Positions 25,724 to 33,490 of a stretch of DNA of 57,628 bases are shown one piece after another. Position 1 is the first letter of the stretch; every line of letters starts with the position of its first letter. The translations under genes were made by a program, and so were the position numbers. The stretch spans positions 1 through 57,628 of the forward strand of contig CAYSEF010000008.1 in NCBI GenBank assembly GCA_964430105.1, in the 5' to 3' direction. The notes below the pieces were generated by a model. That model did no database searches and had not been told where the DNA came from. It worked only from the letters and a program-made list of their open reading frames with translations. The DNA is from UMGS1696 sp964430105 (GTDB lineage: Bacteria > Bacillota > Clostridia > Oscillospirales > CAG-272).

Positions 25724-25765
25724 AAAACAGGCGTATCATCACAAAAATGGTACGCCTGTTTTGTT
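25724..25765 (+). terminator. Terminator after the 32-residue peptide gene
   Basis: 12-bp stem AAAACAGGCGTA/TACGCCTGTTTT (25724-25735 with 25751-25762). A-T symmetry allows function in both directions, so it may also end the minus-strand operon from 29.8 kb. Confidence 0.88.
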
Positions 25766-25970
25766 TATACCCCGAAAACCCACCCTCGCTAAAACGTCAG
25801 CATCATGGTAGTAAAAATAATATGTGATCTGTGCAAATGTAACCGTGCTTGCGTGAATTGTTAAGTGTGGAGTCGAACCACCTGTGAAGCTCGTTACACA
25901 GTGCCTAAAAAGTATCATTTTCAAGGAAATGAAATTTTGATGCTCGCCCGTATCAGCTACTCACATTAAA
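25766..25970. other. Unassigned intergenic stretch
   Basis: About 205 bp with no credible gene. On the minus strand a 15-nt segment GTGGTTCGACTCCAC (about 25882-25868) looks like a tRNA T-arm, but no acceptor, D or anticodon arms can be built around it. A 61-codon minus-strand frame spans it without ribosome site or recognisable product. It may be a decayed RNA or gene remnant. Confidence 0.3.
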
Positions 25971-26423
25971 CTAAATCAAATCTGTAGTCCAGTTAGCCGC
26001 CTGAATCTTAGTATCAGTTTCTCGTAATTCCTTGGAAAGCGCATCAACCTTGACTTGTAGTTCCGAAACGGAAACAGTACTCTTTATCACAATTTCACTT
26101 CTTGTTGCACGCTGATAAAGCTGAGCTGCATTATTCAAAAAGTTACGAAGTATAACCACTTTTTTTGTAAGACAGTCTCTGTGAGCTATAAGTCCTGTTA
26201 TTGTTGTATCTTCAATCTTTGTTACTGAATTAGTAAGATTAATGCGATGAATAAGCTCCTCAAGCTGTGCAGTCATAGTGTCAAGCTCAGCAAGCAATTT
26301 CATAGGGTCTTCTGTGGGTTTCTCACCTTCCTGTACACGAGCATTATTATTTAATCTCGACTGCATAGCATCTATTCGTGTTTGGAGATCAGCTCTTTCA
26401 ATAAGTGCTTCTGCAAGTTTCAT
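25971..26423 (-). CDS. DIP1984 family protein
   Basis: A 150-residue, mostly helical protein matching the DIP1984 (septicolysin-like) family closely: it starts KLAEALIERADLQTRI, continues RLNNNARVQEGEKP.EDP, contains a long coiled-coil middle and ends KELRETDTKIQAANWTTDLI. Family function is unknown. GAGG lies 8 nt before the ATG. Last gene of a tight minus-strand group with yfcE (10-nt gap). Confidence 0.92.
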   Translation of the reverse strand: MKLAEALIERADLQTRIDAMQSRLNNNARVQEGEKPTEDPMKLLAELDTMTAQLEELIHRINLTNSVTKIEDTTITGLIAHRDCLTKKVVILRNFLNNAAQLYQRATRSEIVIKSTVSVSELQVKVDALSKELRETDTKIQAANWTTDLI

Positions 26424-26433
26424 TTATGTCGCC

Positions 26434-26964
26434 TCATTTCTGGATAGTGTATGACTCACCTGACTCAATGTCCAGCCAAATTATTTCGCCATTTTCGTAA
26501 ATCATTGCACTGTGTGGGGTACCATTCTTTGGAATGGAAACAGAGCCGGGATTTAAGCATCGCACACCATTTTCGGTAAAATCATGCGGAATATGCGTGT
26601 GTCCCGTAAGATAAAGCGATCCGGCAGGCATTTTCGGTGTCTCTCTATGTCCATGTGAGAAGTATATAGTATATTCACCATCATATATCAAACCATAATC
26701 AGGTGTAACTGGAAAATCAAGCATAAGAGAGTCAACTTCAGCTTCACAATTTCCGCGTATCGCGATAATCTTATCTGCAATTTCATTGAGCATAGGTGCA
26801 ACTTTTTTAGGAGCATAATCTTTTGGTAAATCGTTTCTCGGTCCGTGATAAAGTATATCACCTAGAAGCACAAGACGATCAGCTCCTGATTTTCTAAATT
26901 CATTTAACATCAACTCCGTATAATAAGCGGAGCCATGCAAATCGGATGCAATAAAAAGTTTCAT
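26434..26964 (-). CDS. yfcE: YfcE-type metallophosphodiesterase
   Basis: A 176-residue calcineurin-like phosphoesterase. All metal motifs are present: ASDLHGS (D-x-H), LLGDILYHGPRND (GDxx), RGNCEAEVD (GNCD/GNCE), SHGH and TGHTHIP (GHTH). E. coli YfcE hydrolyses phosphodiesters such as bis-pNPP; the physiological substrate is unknown. It lies 12 nt after the TIM-barrel isomerase gene and 10 nt before the DIP1984 gene, so it is co-transcribed. Its ribosome site is weak. Confidence 0.93.
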   Translation of the reverse strand: MKLFIASDLHGSAYYTELMLNEFRKSGADRLVLLGDILYHGPRNDLPKDYAPKKVAPMLNEIADKIIAIRGNCEAEVDSLMLDFPVTPDYGLIYDGEYTIYFSHGHRETPKMPAGSLYLTGHTHIPHDFTENGVRCLNPGSVSIPKNGTPHSAMIYENGEIIWLDIESGESYTIQK

Positions 26965-26976
26965 AATAACGATCTC

Positions 26977-27837
26977 TTATCTAAGATTAAACTTTTCGAT
27001 TTTTTCACGCAGGAAGTTTACAGCAAGTGAGATGTCTTTTTCGGGAGCATCACCAACCTCACGTTCTATTGTAAGGAATCCATTGAAACCTGTTTGAGAA
27101 AGAGCGGGGAGGTATGTGTCGAAGTCAACATCACCTTCACCAAGAGGCAATTCGAGATATTTTTGACCCATTTCAAGAAGAGCCTGGTGTCCCTGAGCTT
27201 CTTCGCCGATTGAAATAGCTGTATCAACCTTTTTCTTTAACATGATACCATCTTTTGCATGAGTATGAACGACATACTTACCAAGATATTTAAGGGCGTT
27301 TTCAGGTCTGTCATCCACACACATTACAAGGTTGGCGGGGTCAAAATTAACACGTACACCGCCTGCACCGAGTGAATCGAGAAATTCGCCAAGGGTTTTG
27401 CCTTTTTCAGGACCGGTTTCAACAGCAAATGCTGCATCAACTGAATCAGCATAAAGTGCGAGTTCACGGCAAGCCTTACGCATGATTTCCTTTACCTCAC
27501 ATTCCTCCTCAGGAACTGTACCTATGTGAGTGGTTACAACATTGCATTCGAGTTTTTTTGCCAGATCAAGAACTCTCTTTGATTTTTCGATGTAGATTGC
27601 ATTTTCTTCAGGATTCATAAATCCGTGACCGAAATCTCCGCAAATGGCAGAGAAAACAAGTCCATTCGATTTAACAATATCGAGAACTTCCTTGATTTTT
27701 TCTTCTGTCATATTTTCCGGAGCAAGTTCGCCATATGTTGCATAAGCCTGAATACCTTCGATTCCGAGTTCGGCAGCTTTTTCTACACCTGCTTTGAAAC
27801 CAAGACGAAATGATTCAACCATTGCGCCAATTTTCAT
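26977..27837 (-). CDS. Sugar phosphate isomerase/epimerase family TIM barrel
   Basis: A 286-residue xylose-isomerase-like TIM barrel. Conserved metal-site segments are AVETGPEKGKTL (Glu), VNFDPANLV (Asp), VVHTHAKDG (His and Asp) and LTIEREVG (Glu). Many members in gut Clostridia act on ketoses, inosose or 3-keto-glycoside intermediates; the substrate is not readable. GGAGG precedes the ATG. It lies 45 nt after the helicase-loader gene and heads the isomerase-yfcE-DIP1984 group. Confidence 0.88.
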   Translation of the reverse strand: MKIGAMVESFRLGFKAGVEKAAELGIEGIQAYATYGELAPENMTEEKIKEVLDIVKSNGLVFSAICGDFGHGFMNPEENAIYIEKSKRVLDLAKKLECNVVTTHIGTVPEEECEVKEIMRKACRELALYADSVDAAFAVETGPEKGKTLGEFLDSLGAGGVRVNFDPANLVMCVDDRPENALKYLGKYVVHTHAKDGIMLKKKVDTAISIGEEAQGHQALLEMGQKYLELPLGEGDVDFDTYLPALSQTGFNGFLTIEREVGDAPEKDISLAVNFLREKIEKFNLR

Positions 27838-27881
27838 TCTAAAAATCCTCCATAATAGTTAATTTTGTTTTATGTTGAACA

Positions 27882-28865
27882 CTATTTGTTTTGCAAGTTT
27901 TTTCGTATTTTCTGTTCACGCACATCATTACCGCGGAATACGAGAGGTTTATATTCTCCAAAAATACGGCTGATAATTCTATCTGAGTAGCGCTTTCTAA
28001 GTTCACCCTGTGACAAATTTGTGCTGATGATCGTTGATTTTCTCTGCATCATGCGTGTATTTATTATATTGTAAAGACAAGATACAGTAAACTGATTTGT
28101 CATTTCACAGCCAAGATCATCTATTATAAGAAGATCACATTCATTATATCGATCGATATCGTTATCGAAATCTGAGGTATATCCGTTATTGCCAAAGCGT
28201 CTCATTTCGTAGTCACCGAAAAGCTTCAATGCTGATTCATAAACCACATATGCTCCTTTTTCGATAACTGCCTTAGCAACAGCAGATGAAAGATGAGTTT
28301 TTCCAAGTCCTGTTGCTCCTATAAACAGGAAACTGTCAGACTTTCCCGGAATAAAATTGGCTGAAAAAGATTTCAACAAACTTAAATTTCGGCTCATATA
28401 GGCTCTATCTTCATTTCCGTAATAATCAAGAGAGAAGGTTTCAAATGTCTGCTCTTTGACAAGATTGTATAATCCCGATGACTCAAGTGAAACGTAGATC
28501 AATTCTTTACGCAAACACTCACATATATCAATGCCTACATATCCTGTGTCCGAGCAACGACTACAGTTATAATGAATATCGCAATAATCAGCAGGATAGC
28601 CATGTGATGTCAAAAGAAAGCGTTTTTTTTGAACCAGAGTATCATACTCAGCGTGAATCTCATCTATTGTTTGGTTTGTATCATCTTTACCTATCGCAGC
28701 TGCCATTATTCGCAATCCTGTTTGCGAAAGAAGTCGAGTAATCTGCTCAAACTGCGGCAAAATCGCACAGATTTCCTCATTATGTTTTTCGTACACGGCA
28801 ATATTCTCTGCACGTCGGTTTGCTATTATATCCTTGGCGCGTCGTATATTATCACTGCGTCCCAT
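27882..28865 (-). CDS. dnaI: DnaI/DnaC-type replicative helicase loader ATPase
   Basis: A 327-residue AAA+ ATPase. The N-terminal half has a zinc-type Cys cluster CDIHYNCSRC..ICEC near residues 95-118, as in helicase loaders that grip DnaB. The ATPase half shows Walker A IGATGLGKTHLSS near residue 183, Walker B LLIIDDLGCE and sensor STNLSQGELRKRYSDRI, then IFGEYKPLVFRGNDVR. AAGGAG lies before the ATG. It directly follows a DnaD-domain gene (16-nt gap), the standard Firmicutes pair that delivers the helicase at oriC and at restart sites. IstB-like proteins share the fold, but there is no transposase nearby. Confidence 0.9.
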   Translation of the reverse strand: MGRSDNIRRAKDIIANRRAENIAVYEKHNEEICAILPQFEQITRLLSQTGLRIMAAAIGKDDTNQTIDEIHAEYDTLVQKKRFLLTSHGYPADYCDIHYNCSRCSDTGYVGIDICECLRKELIYVSLESSGLYNLVKEQTFETFSLDYYGNEDRAYMSRNLSLLKSFSANFIPGKSDSFLFIGATGLGKTHLSSAVAKAVIEKGAYVVYESALKLFGDYEMRRFGNNGYTSDFDNDIDRYNECDLLIIDDLGCEMTNQFTVSCLYNIINTRMMQRKSTIISTNLSQGELRKRYSDRIISRIFGEYKPLVFRGNDVREQKIRKNLQNK

Positions 28866-28881
28866 AGGCTTCTCCTTTTAA

Positions 28882-29835
28882 TTATTTTCCGTTTTCATAA
28901 GAGCGCATCAATGCAGCTTCATAGAAATCGTCTGTAGCGAAACTGGAGCCCGGTTGAGTAGATGCGGCTTTGTTTCTTTCGTTTTCTGCATTTTCTACTT
29001 CTTCGACTGTTTTATAGCCGGCAGCATACCAGTTTTCGAGTATTGCGTTTGCATAACTCATACTTGAATCATTTGTCTTTGCAACGGTTATCTCATATGC
29101 TTTTTTTATCATATCATGTGAAAAGCAATATTTTTCATTCCATGCTGTCAAAAAATCCTTTTCTTTCTTTATGAGTGCACGTTTACCTGTGCCAAATAAA
29201 TTACGTATAAATGATTCAAATGAAACCCTGTCTCTTATCTTGACCAATTCATCCTCGAGGGCAGAGTATGTTGTAATATCTCTATCATAAAGATCTATAG
29301 CAATTTTCTCAACATAGCGAACTGACTTTTTCTGCATTTCAGCTGCGTGTGTACATAAACGTAATATGTATTCGTTAGATAATGAGTATTGTTCTAACAG
29401 CCCAACTATTACAGATGTTTCTGCTGCGTTGAATATCTTACCAAGTATTTGTTGACAAGAGTCAAGAAGCTCGGTACATCCGGCTTTATTCTCAACAACA
29501 GCAGCGAGTTCGTTTGAAGTATATCTTGCAACAGTTGCTTCAACTGCTTTCTTTTTCTTTTTTTCTGAATTAACTGTAACTACAGGTTTATGTTGTTCAC
29601 TTGATTTTCCATCTATCTGCAAAACTCCGTTATCACTCCACATTTCAAGCGCACGATTGAACACATTGACTGTTATATCAAGTCTGGAAGCAATCTCATT
29701 CGCTTCAAATTCAGGCTCTGCAAATACTGCGAGAAGCACTTGTAATTCTTCTTTTGTGGCTGTTGATAACTTCTCCGAAACTGTTTCTGCTGGTAGGGAA
29801 AGTATCTTGTTTTTGTATATAGGGATAATTTTCAT
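28882..29835 (-). CDS. dnaD: DnaD domain replication initiation protein
   Basis: A 317-residue protein with an N-terminal winged-helix region (FAEPEFEANEIASRLDI, ALEMWSDNGVLQIDG) and one or two DnaD/DnaB2-type helical domains in the C-terminal half, with a terminal LENWYAAGYKTVEEV that matches the ending of the DnaD/DnaB2 domain (YIxxxLxxWxxxGxxT). A basic linker (SEKKKKKAVEA) separates them. It works with the helicase loader encoded immediately downstream. Could equally be called DnaB-like; the pairing supports a replication role. No strong ribosome site is visible. Confidence 0.85.
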   Translation of the reverse strand: MKIIPIYKNKILSLPAETVSEKLSTATKEELQVLLAVFAEPEFEANEIASRLDITVNVFNRALEMWSDNGVLQIDGKSSEQHKPVVTVNSEKKKKKAVEATVARYTSNELAAVVENKAGCTELLDSCQQILGKIFNAAETSVIVGLLEQYSLSNEYILRLCTHAAEMQKKSVRYVEKIAIDLYDRDITTYSALEDELVKIRDRVSFESFIRNLFGTGKRALIKKEKDFLTAWNEKYCFSHDMIKKAYEITVAKTNDSSMSYANAILENWYAAGYKTVEEVENAENERNKAASTQPGSSFATDDFYEAALMRSYENGK

Positions 29836-30144
29836 ACTGAATATTACATCCGGTTTAAAAGTTGATAAATTTCGAAAAATTAATAATATTTTTCTTAATA
29901 TTCGCTGTCAATATGTTGGTATTGCGGAATTCTATGGTCGAATTCTAAGTATATGTTGTCGCAAAAGTACAAACAACGCATAGAAAACATCAAAAAATGA
30001 ATTTACTTGAAAAAGAAACAATATTTATAAAATATGCACTTTGAATAAAGATTCGTTTTTTTGATAAATAAGAGTTTTGATAATGCAGTTTTCTACAGGC
30101 TGTTGAAAACTGTGTTGAAAATACTATGATTTTTAAGGTTAAAT
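29836..30144. other. Intergenic region upstream of dnaD with DnaA-box-like repeats
   Basis: 309 bp without a gene. It contains two direct copies of TGTTGAAAA (30101-30109 and 30113-30121; TTTTCAACA on the minus strand), which differ from the DnaA box TTATCCACA at two positions, and an 8-bp inverted repeat CAGTTTTC/GAAAACTG (30086-30093 with 30105-30112) overlapping the first copy. The rest is AT-rich with no clear consensus promoter. Confidence 0.4.
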
Positions 30145-31230
30145 TCAAAGCTTTTTAGACTTCAAAGAGGAAAAATATTCCTCTGCAGCTTCATCAGAAG
30201 CATATGCATTGAGGGAAGAATCAGCTCGATATCCAAGCTTGTACATATAATATCCTGCAGCTCCTGTCATTGCGGCATTGTCACCGCATAATGAAATTGA
30301 AGGAACGATAAATTCAACGTCAAGTTTCTCACATACACCCGCTACTGCTTTGCGAAGGTGAGAATTTGCAGCTACACCACCCGCCATAACGAGAGTTTTT
30401 GCATCTGTGCTTTTTAGTGCAAGAGTCAACTTCTTCTCAATACCGCTACACACAGCCTTGGTGAACGCACCTGCTATCTCACAGCGAACTTCATCAGGGA
30501 GAGTATCAGTTTTACGTTTTTGCTTTTCGTTGTGTATATGATTGATTACAGCGGTTTTGAGACCACTGAACGAATAATCGAATGTATCGTCATTTACAGC
30601 AGGCGAAGGGAATGACAGAGCCCCTTTATTTGAGTAATCATACATTTCAAATGCCTGAGTGGCAAGTTTGTCCATTGCGGCACCACCTGGATAGGGAAGT
30701 CCCATAACTCTTCCGACCTTATCGAAAGCTTCACCACAAGCATCATCACGCGATGCACCTATCTCTTCAAAAGTTGCGTAATCTGTAACGTGATACAATG
30801 ATGTGTGTCCTCCGGAGACTACCAGTGCAAGATATGGCGGCTTCAACTCATCATGTTCAATATAAGCTGCTGCGACATGTGCTTCAATGTGATTTACAGG
30901 TATTAACGGAACATTTAAAGCGGATGCAAATGCTTTAGCAAAATTTACACCAACAAGTAAAGAACCAATTAGTCCGGGTGCAAATGTAACGGCTACAGCA
31001 TCTATATCTGTCATAGCAACCCCTGATTTCTCAAAAGCCTCATGACATACATTAGTTATAGCTTCACAGTGAGCGCGACTAGCTATCTCTGGTACAACAC
31101 CACCGTAAAGTGCGTGAATAGCTATTTGCGAGGATACGATATTTGATAAAACTTTTATACGATCTTCTTCAACTTTTAGTATTGCAGCTGAAGTTTCATC
31201 GCATGAGCTTTCAACAGCAAATATATACAT
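30145..31230 (-). CDS. tsaD: tRNA N6-threonylcarbamoyladenosine transferase TsaD
   Basis: Catalytic subunit placing the threonylcarbamoyl group on A37 of ANN-decoding tRNAs. 361 residues, starting FAVESSCDETSAAI; the metal-binding HIEAHVAAAY is present, followed by LVVSGGHTSLYHV, the ATPase-fold VGRVMGLPYPGG and MAGGVAANSHLRK, ending with the iron-site CGDNAAMTG. Ribosome site AAAGGA sits inside the end of the upstream gene, whose stop is immediately adjacent (31232), so the two are coupled. Partners TsaB and TsaE are not in this window. Confidence 0.97.
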   Translation of the reverse strand: MYIFAVESSCDETSAAILKVEEDRIKVLSNIVSSQIAIHALYGGVVPEIASRAHCEAITNVCHEAFEKSGVAMTDIDAVAVTFAPGLIGSLLVGVNFAKAFASALNVPLIPVNHIEAHVAAAYIEHDELKPPYLALVVSGGHTSLYHVTDYATFEEIGASRDDACGEAFDKVGRVMGLPYPGGAAMDKLATQAFEMYDYSNKGALSFPSPAVNDDTFDYSFSGLKTAVINHIHNEKQKRKTDTLPDEVRCEIAGAFTKAVCSGIEKKLTLALKSTDAKTLVMAGGVAANSHLRKAVAGVCEKLDVEFIVPSISLCGDNAAMTGAAGYYMYKLGYRADSSLNAYASDEAAEEYFSSLKSKKL

Positions 31231-31231
31231 A

Positions 31232-32149
31232 TTACTTTTCCTTTATTGAATTATTGTTCAACACTTTTTTCATAATTACAGCATCCTCTGTGGGGTCACT
31301 GTAATATTTTTTTCTTATTCCAAGTGCTTCAAAACCATGCTTATTATAAAGTTCTTGTGCAGCAATATTAGACATTCGCACTTCAAGAAATACATCTGTA
31401 ACATTCTTGTTTTTTACTTCATCTAAGCTATGTTGTAAAAGTGCATCTCCAATGCCCATTCTACGAAATCTTTTTGAAACAGCTATATTTAATAGTTCTG
31501 CCTCGAAATCTATCGCCATAATACAAGCAAATCCGCAAAGTTGGCCTTCTTCATTCTGCGCCACATAAATCGTAATGTTATCAGATTCGAAGGCTTCTTG
31601 AAAACTTCTCTTAGACCACGGACAACTGAAAGCTTCGTTTTCTATAGCTAGAATATCTTCAATTAGACTGTCTGAAGCTTCTGTGATAGTTACTACAGAA
31701 CTATTTTTATTATCTGAAGTTGGATACAATTCCGAAAGTGCATTATCAATATCACAAAGACAGCTTTTATAAGCTTCGATATTGCCACCAAATGGATCTG
31801 AAATATATCTTGGCAATGGATAGATCTTATCACTATACGCAGGAAACATCATTTTAAGTTGCAATACATGAGAGGCAGTAACACCATAGACAAACGAAGC
31901 CGATGCAATATCATCTTCGGTAACAGTATGTGAAACATGGTGCTCATAATTGTTGTCGCTTGATGAAACTACTCCATAGTCAGACAAAGCAATGACCGCA
32001 TTTTTGCTGATAGGCGTTCCATCTGCATAAAGACCTGCAGAAACAGCGTAAAGGGAAGTGTTAGTGGAATATTTGGCATTAAACAGAGCAGCACACATCG
32101 GCGAGCGACAAGTGTTCCCTGTGCATACAAATAATACAGTATTTTTCAT
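31232..32149 (-). CDS. Fusion: low-molecular-weight phosphatase (arginine-phosphatase-like) + RimI acetyltransferase
   Basis: 305 residues with two complete domains. Residues 1-145: LMW protein phosphatase with the P-loop CTGNTCRS (Cys9-Arg15) and the general-acid Asp in SDPFGG near residue 117. The Thr in CTGNTCRS matches protein-arginine phosphatases of the YwlE type; tyrosine phosphatases usually have a bulkier residue there. Residues 150-305: GNAT enzyme of the RimI type (IENEAFSCPWSKRSF, VSKRFRRMGIGDALL, VRMSNIAAQELYNKHGF), which acetylates ribosomal protein N-termini. RimI genes normally sit beside tsaB/tsaD as separate genes. The ribosome site is weak. The frame is continuous, so this is a genuine fusion unless there is an assembly error. 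Confidence 0.88.
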   Translation of the reverse strand: MKNTVLFVCTGNTCRSPMCAALFNAKYSTNTSLYAVSAGLYADGTPISKNAVIALSDYGVVSSSDNNYEHHVSHTVTEDDIASASFVYGVTASHVLQLKMMFPAYSDKIYPLPRYISDPFGGNIEAYKSCLCDIDNALSELYPTSDNKNSSVVTITEASDSLIEDILAIENEAFSCPWSKRSFQEAFESDNITIYVAQNEEGQLCGFACIMAIDFEAELLNIAVSKRFRRMGIGDALLQHSLDEVKNKNVTDVFLEVRMSNIAAQELYNKHGFEALGIRKKYYSDPTEDAVIMKKVLNNNSIKEK

Positions 32150-32180
32150 AATTTTTAAGCTTTATAACAATGTTTGAAGA

Positions 32181-32213
32181 ACAGAAAATACGCAAAATAT
32201 TGCGTTTTCTGTA
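32181..32213 (-). terminator. Hairpin after the lipoprotein gene, possible terminator
   Basis: Inverted repeat ACAGAAAA.ACGCAA / TTGCGT.TTCTGT (32181-32212) lies just past the stop of the lipoprotein gene, but no T-tract follows on the minus strand. It may be a weak terminator or mRNA-end hairpin. Confidence 0.4.
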
Positions 32214-32223
32214 AAAACAAACC

Positions 32224-32829
32224 TTAATCAAGTATATTTCCTATATTTACGCAACGTCTTGTGTTTCTGTCATAGAGGTATTTTCCTGATTCAAATTCGC
32301 CATATGTAAGATTATAATAAAGATGAGGATATATCTCCTCTGAACGGAATTTCATGTCGTAAGTTTCTATGGCATCAACAAGTGGCCATTCGCAATTTTC
32401 GCCATTCTCAAAAACATCCACAAGCGCATCTATTATATCTTGTTCCTCTATAGTTGCTACTGCATATGTTATTTCAAGATTTGAACAAATTAGTACCTGT
32501 GTTGGTTCGAATTCGCTTAATGTTGGCAGGGTAATATCTTCGTCATAGAATATTGTTGTTGCACTGCCTGCGTACTTTTCTGTAAGCCACTCTTTAGGAT
32601 CAAGACCTGCTATCTCATAGAGTGTCATATCAATATCTCCATAGTAGCCATATGCTTCACCTACTGAAACGGGCTGATAAGATGTAGGTGCGGCATTATA
32701 AGCAAGGCCCAGCCTTTTGTTTACCATCTGACCATTTTCATACTTTAAATTTACAAGTGTACCTGAGCAAGAAGTTAATACAGAAGCTACTGCAAAAAAG
32801 CCTGCAAAAACTTTTATATATCTTTTCAT
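32224..32829 (-). CDS. Hypothetical lipoprotein
   Basis: A 201-residue protein that I do not recognise. A signal peptide with lipobox LTSC (Cys21) is clear: MKRYIKVFAGFFAVASVLTSC. The mature part is acidic with many Tyr and contains segments such as GYYGDIDMTLYEIAGL and DIIDALVDVFENGEN; no catalytic motif is visible. AGGAGAT precedes the ATG. It follows the dCMP deaminase gene by 33 nt and is probably co-transcribed. Confidence 0.78.
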   Translation of the reverse strand: MKRYIKVFAGFFAVASVLTSCSGTLVNLKYENGQMVNKRLGLAYNAAPTSYQPVSVGEAYGYYGDIDMTLYEIAGLDPKEWLTEKYAGSATTIFYDEDITLPTLSEFEPTQVLICSNLEITYAVATIEEQDIIDALVDVFENGENCEWPLVDAIETYDMKFRSEEIYPHLYYNLTYGEFESGKYLYDRNTRRCVNIGNILD

Positions 32830-32862
32830 AAGAATGGATCTCCTACAATATAATAAATCGAA

Positions 32863-33351
32863 TTAATATCCGAGAACACCAGACAGACTATCATCATCTT
32901 TTACCCATTCATCTGTCGATATTACTCTGTATGTGTCCTTTGTATCTCGGATGTAAACCTTTTCAATTCCTGCATTGATGATAAGCTTTTTACACATCAT
33001 ACATGAATTTGTTCCACTCATAATATCACCGGTAGCGGGATCTGTGCAACACATATATAGGGAAGAACCAAGCATATTTTCGCGTGAAGCTGAAATTATA
33101 GCATTTGCTTCACTGTGTACAGACCGACAAAGCTCATAGCGTTCTCCTCTTGGGATACCTAAATGTTCGCGATAACAATGACCTATATCTGTACAGTTTT
33201 GACGTCCTCGCGGTGCTCCGTTGTAACCTGTGGAAATAATAACGTCGTTTTTTACGATAATAGCCCCGTAGCGACGACGAAGGCAAGTGCTTCTTTCCGA
33301 TACAGTTTGAGCAATATCAAGATAATAATTGTGTTTACTGACTCTTTCCAT
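32863..33351 (-). CDS. comEB: dCMP deaminase / ComE operon protein 2 family
   Basis: A 162-residue zinc deaminase converting dCMP to dUMP for thymidylate synthesis. The zinc site is HSEANAI (His and catalytic Glu) with the distal Cys pair in TNSCMMCKKL; the substrate loop STGYNGAPRGRQNC and the ERSTCLRRRYGAIIVK start are characteristic. GAGGC lies before the ATG. Its name derives from a competence operon in Bacillus, but no other competence genes are here. It heads a two-gene unit with the lipoprotein. Confidence 0.94.
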   Translation of the reverse strand: MERVSKHNYYLDIAQTVSERSTCLRRRYGAIIVKNDVIISTGYNGAPRGRQNCTDIGHCYREHLGIPRGERYELCRSVHSEANAIISASRENMLGSSLYMCCTDPATGDIMSGTNSCMMCKKLIINAGIEKVYIRDTKDTYRVISTDEWVKDDDSLSGVLGY

Positions 33352-33490
33352 ATAAGCCTCTTCTAAGCATAGTTTTTTCTATTATACTATACGGTTTGTT
33401 AATAAATCAAGAGTTATCTGAGGGAATATACTAAGTTTCGATAAAAAGATTAAATAAAAGATCGAATATTGAAGTATAGGGGGATTTATT

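Noticed and set aside
25868..25882. tRNA gene suggested by a T-arm-like segment
   Set aside because: No acceptor, D-arm or anticodon arm could be built on either side.
25739..25924. A 61-residue minus-strand frame in the gap after the small peptide gene
   Set aside because: No ribosome site, odd composition, and it runs through the terminator hairpin.
27882..28865. IstB-type transposition helper
   Set aside because: No IstA transposase or inverted repeats nearby; the DnaD neighbour and zinc cluster support a helicase loader.
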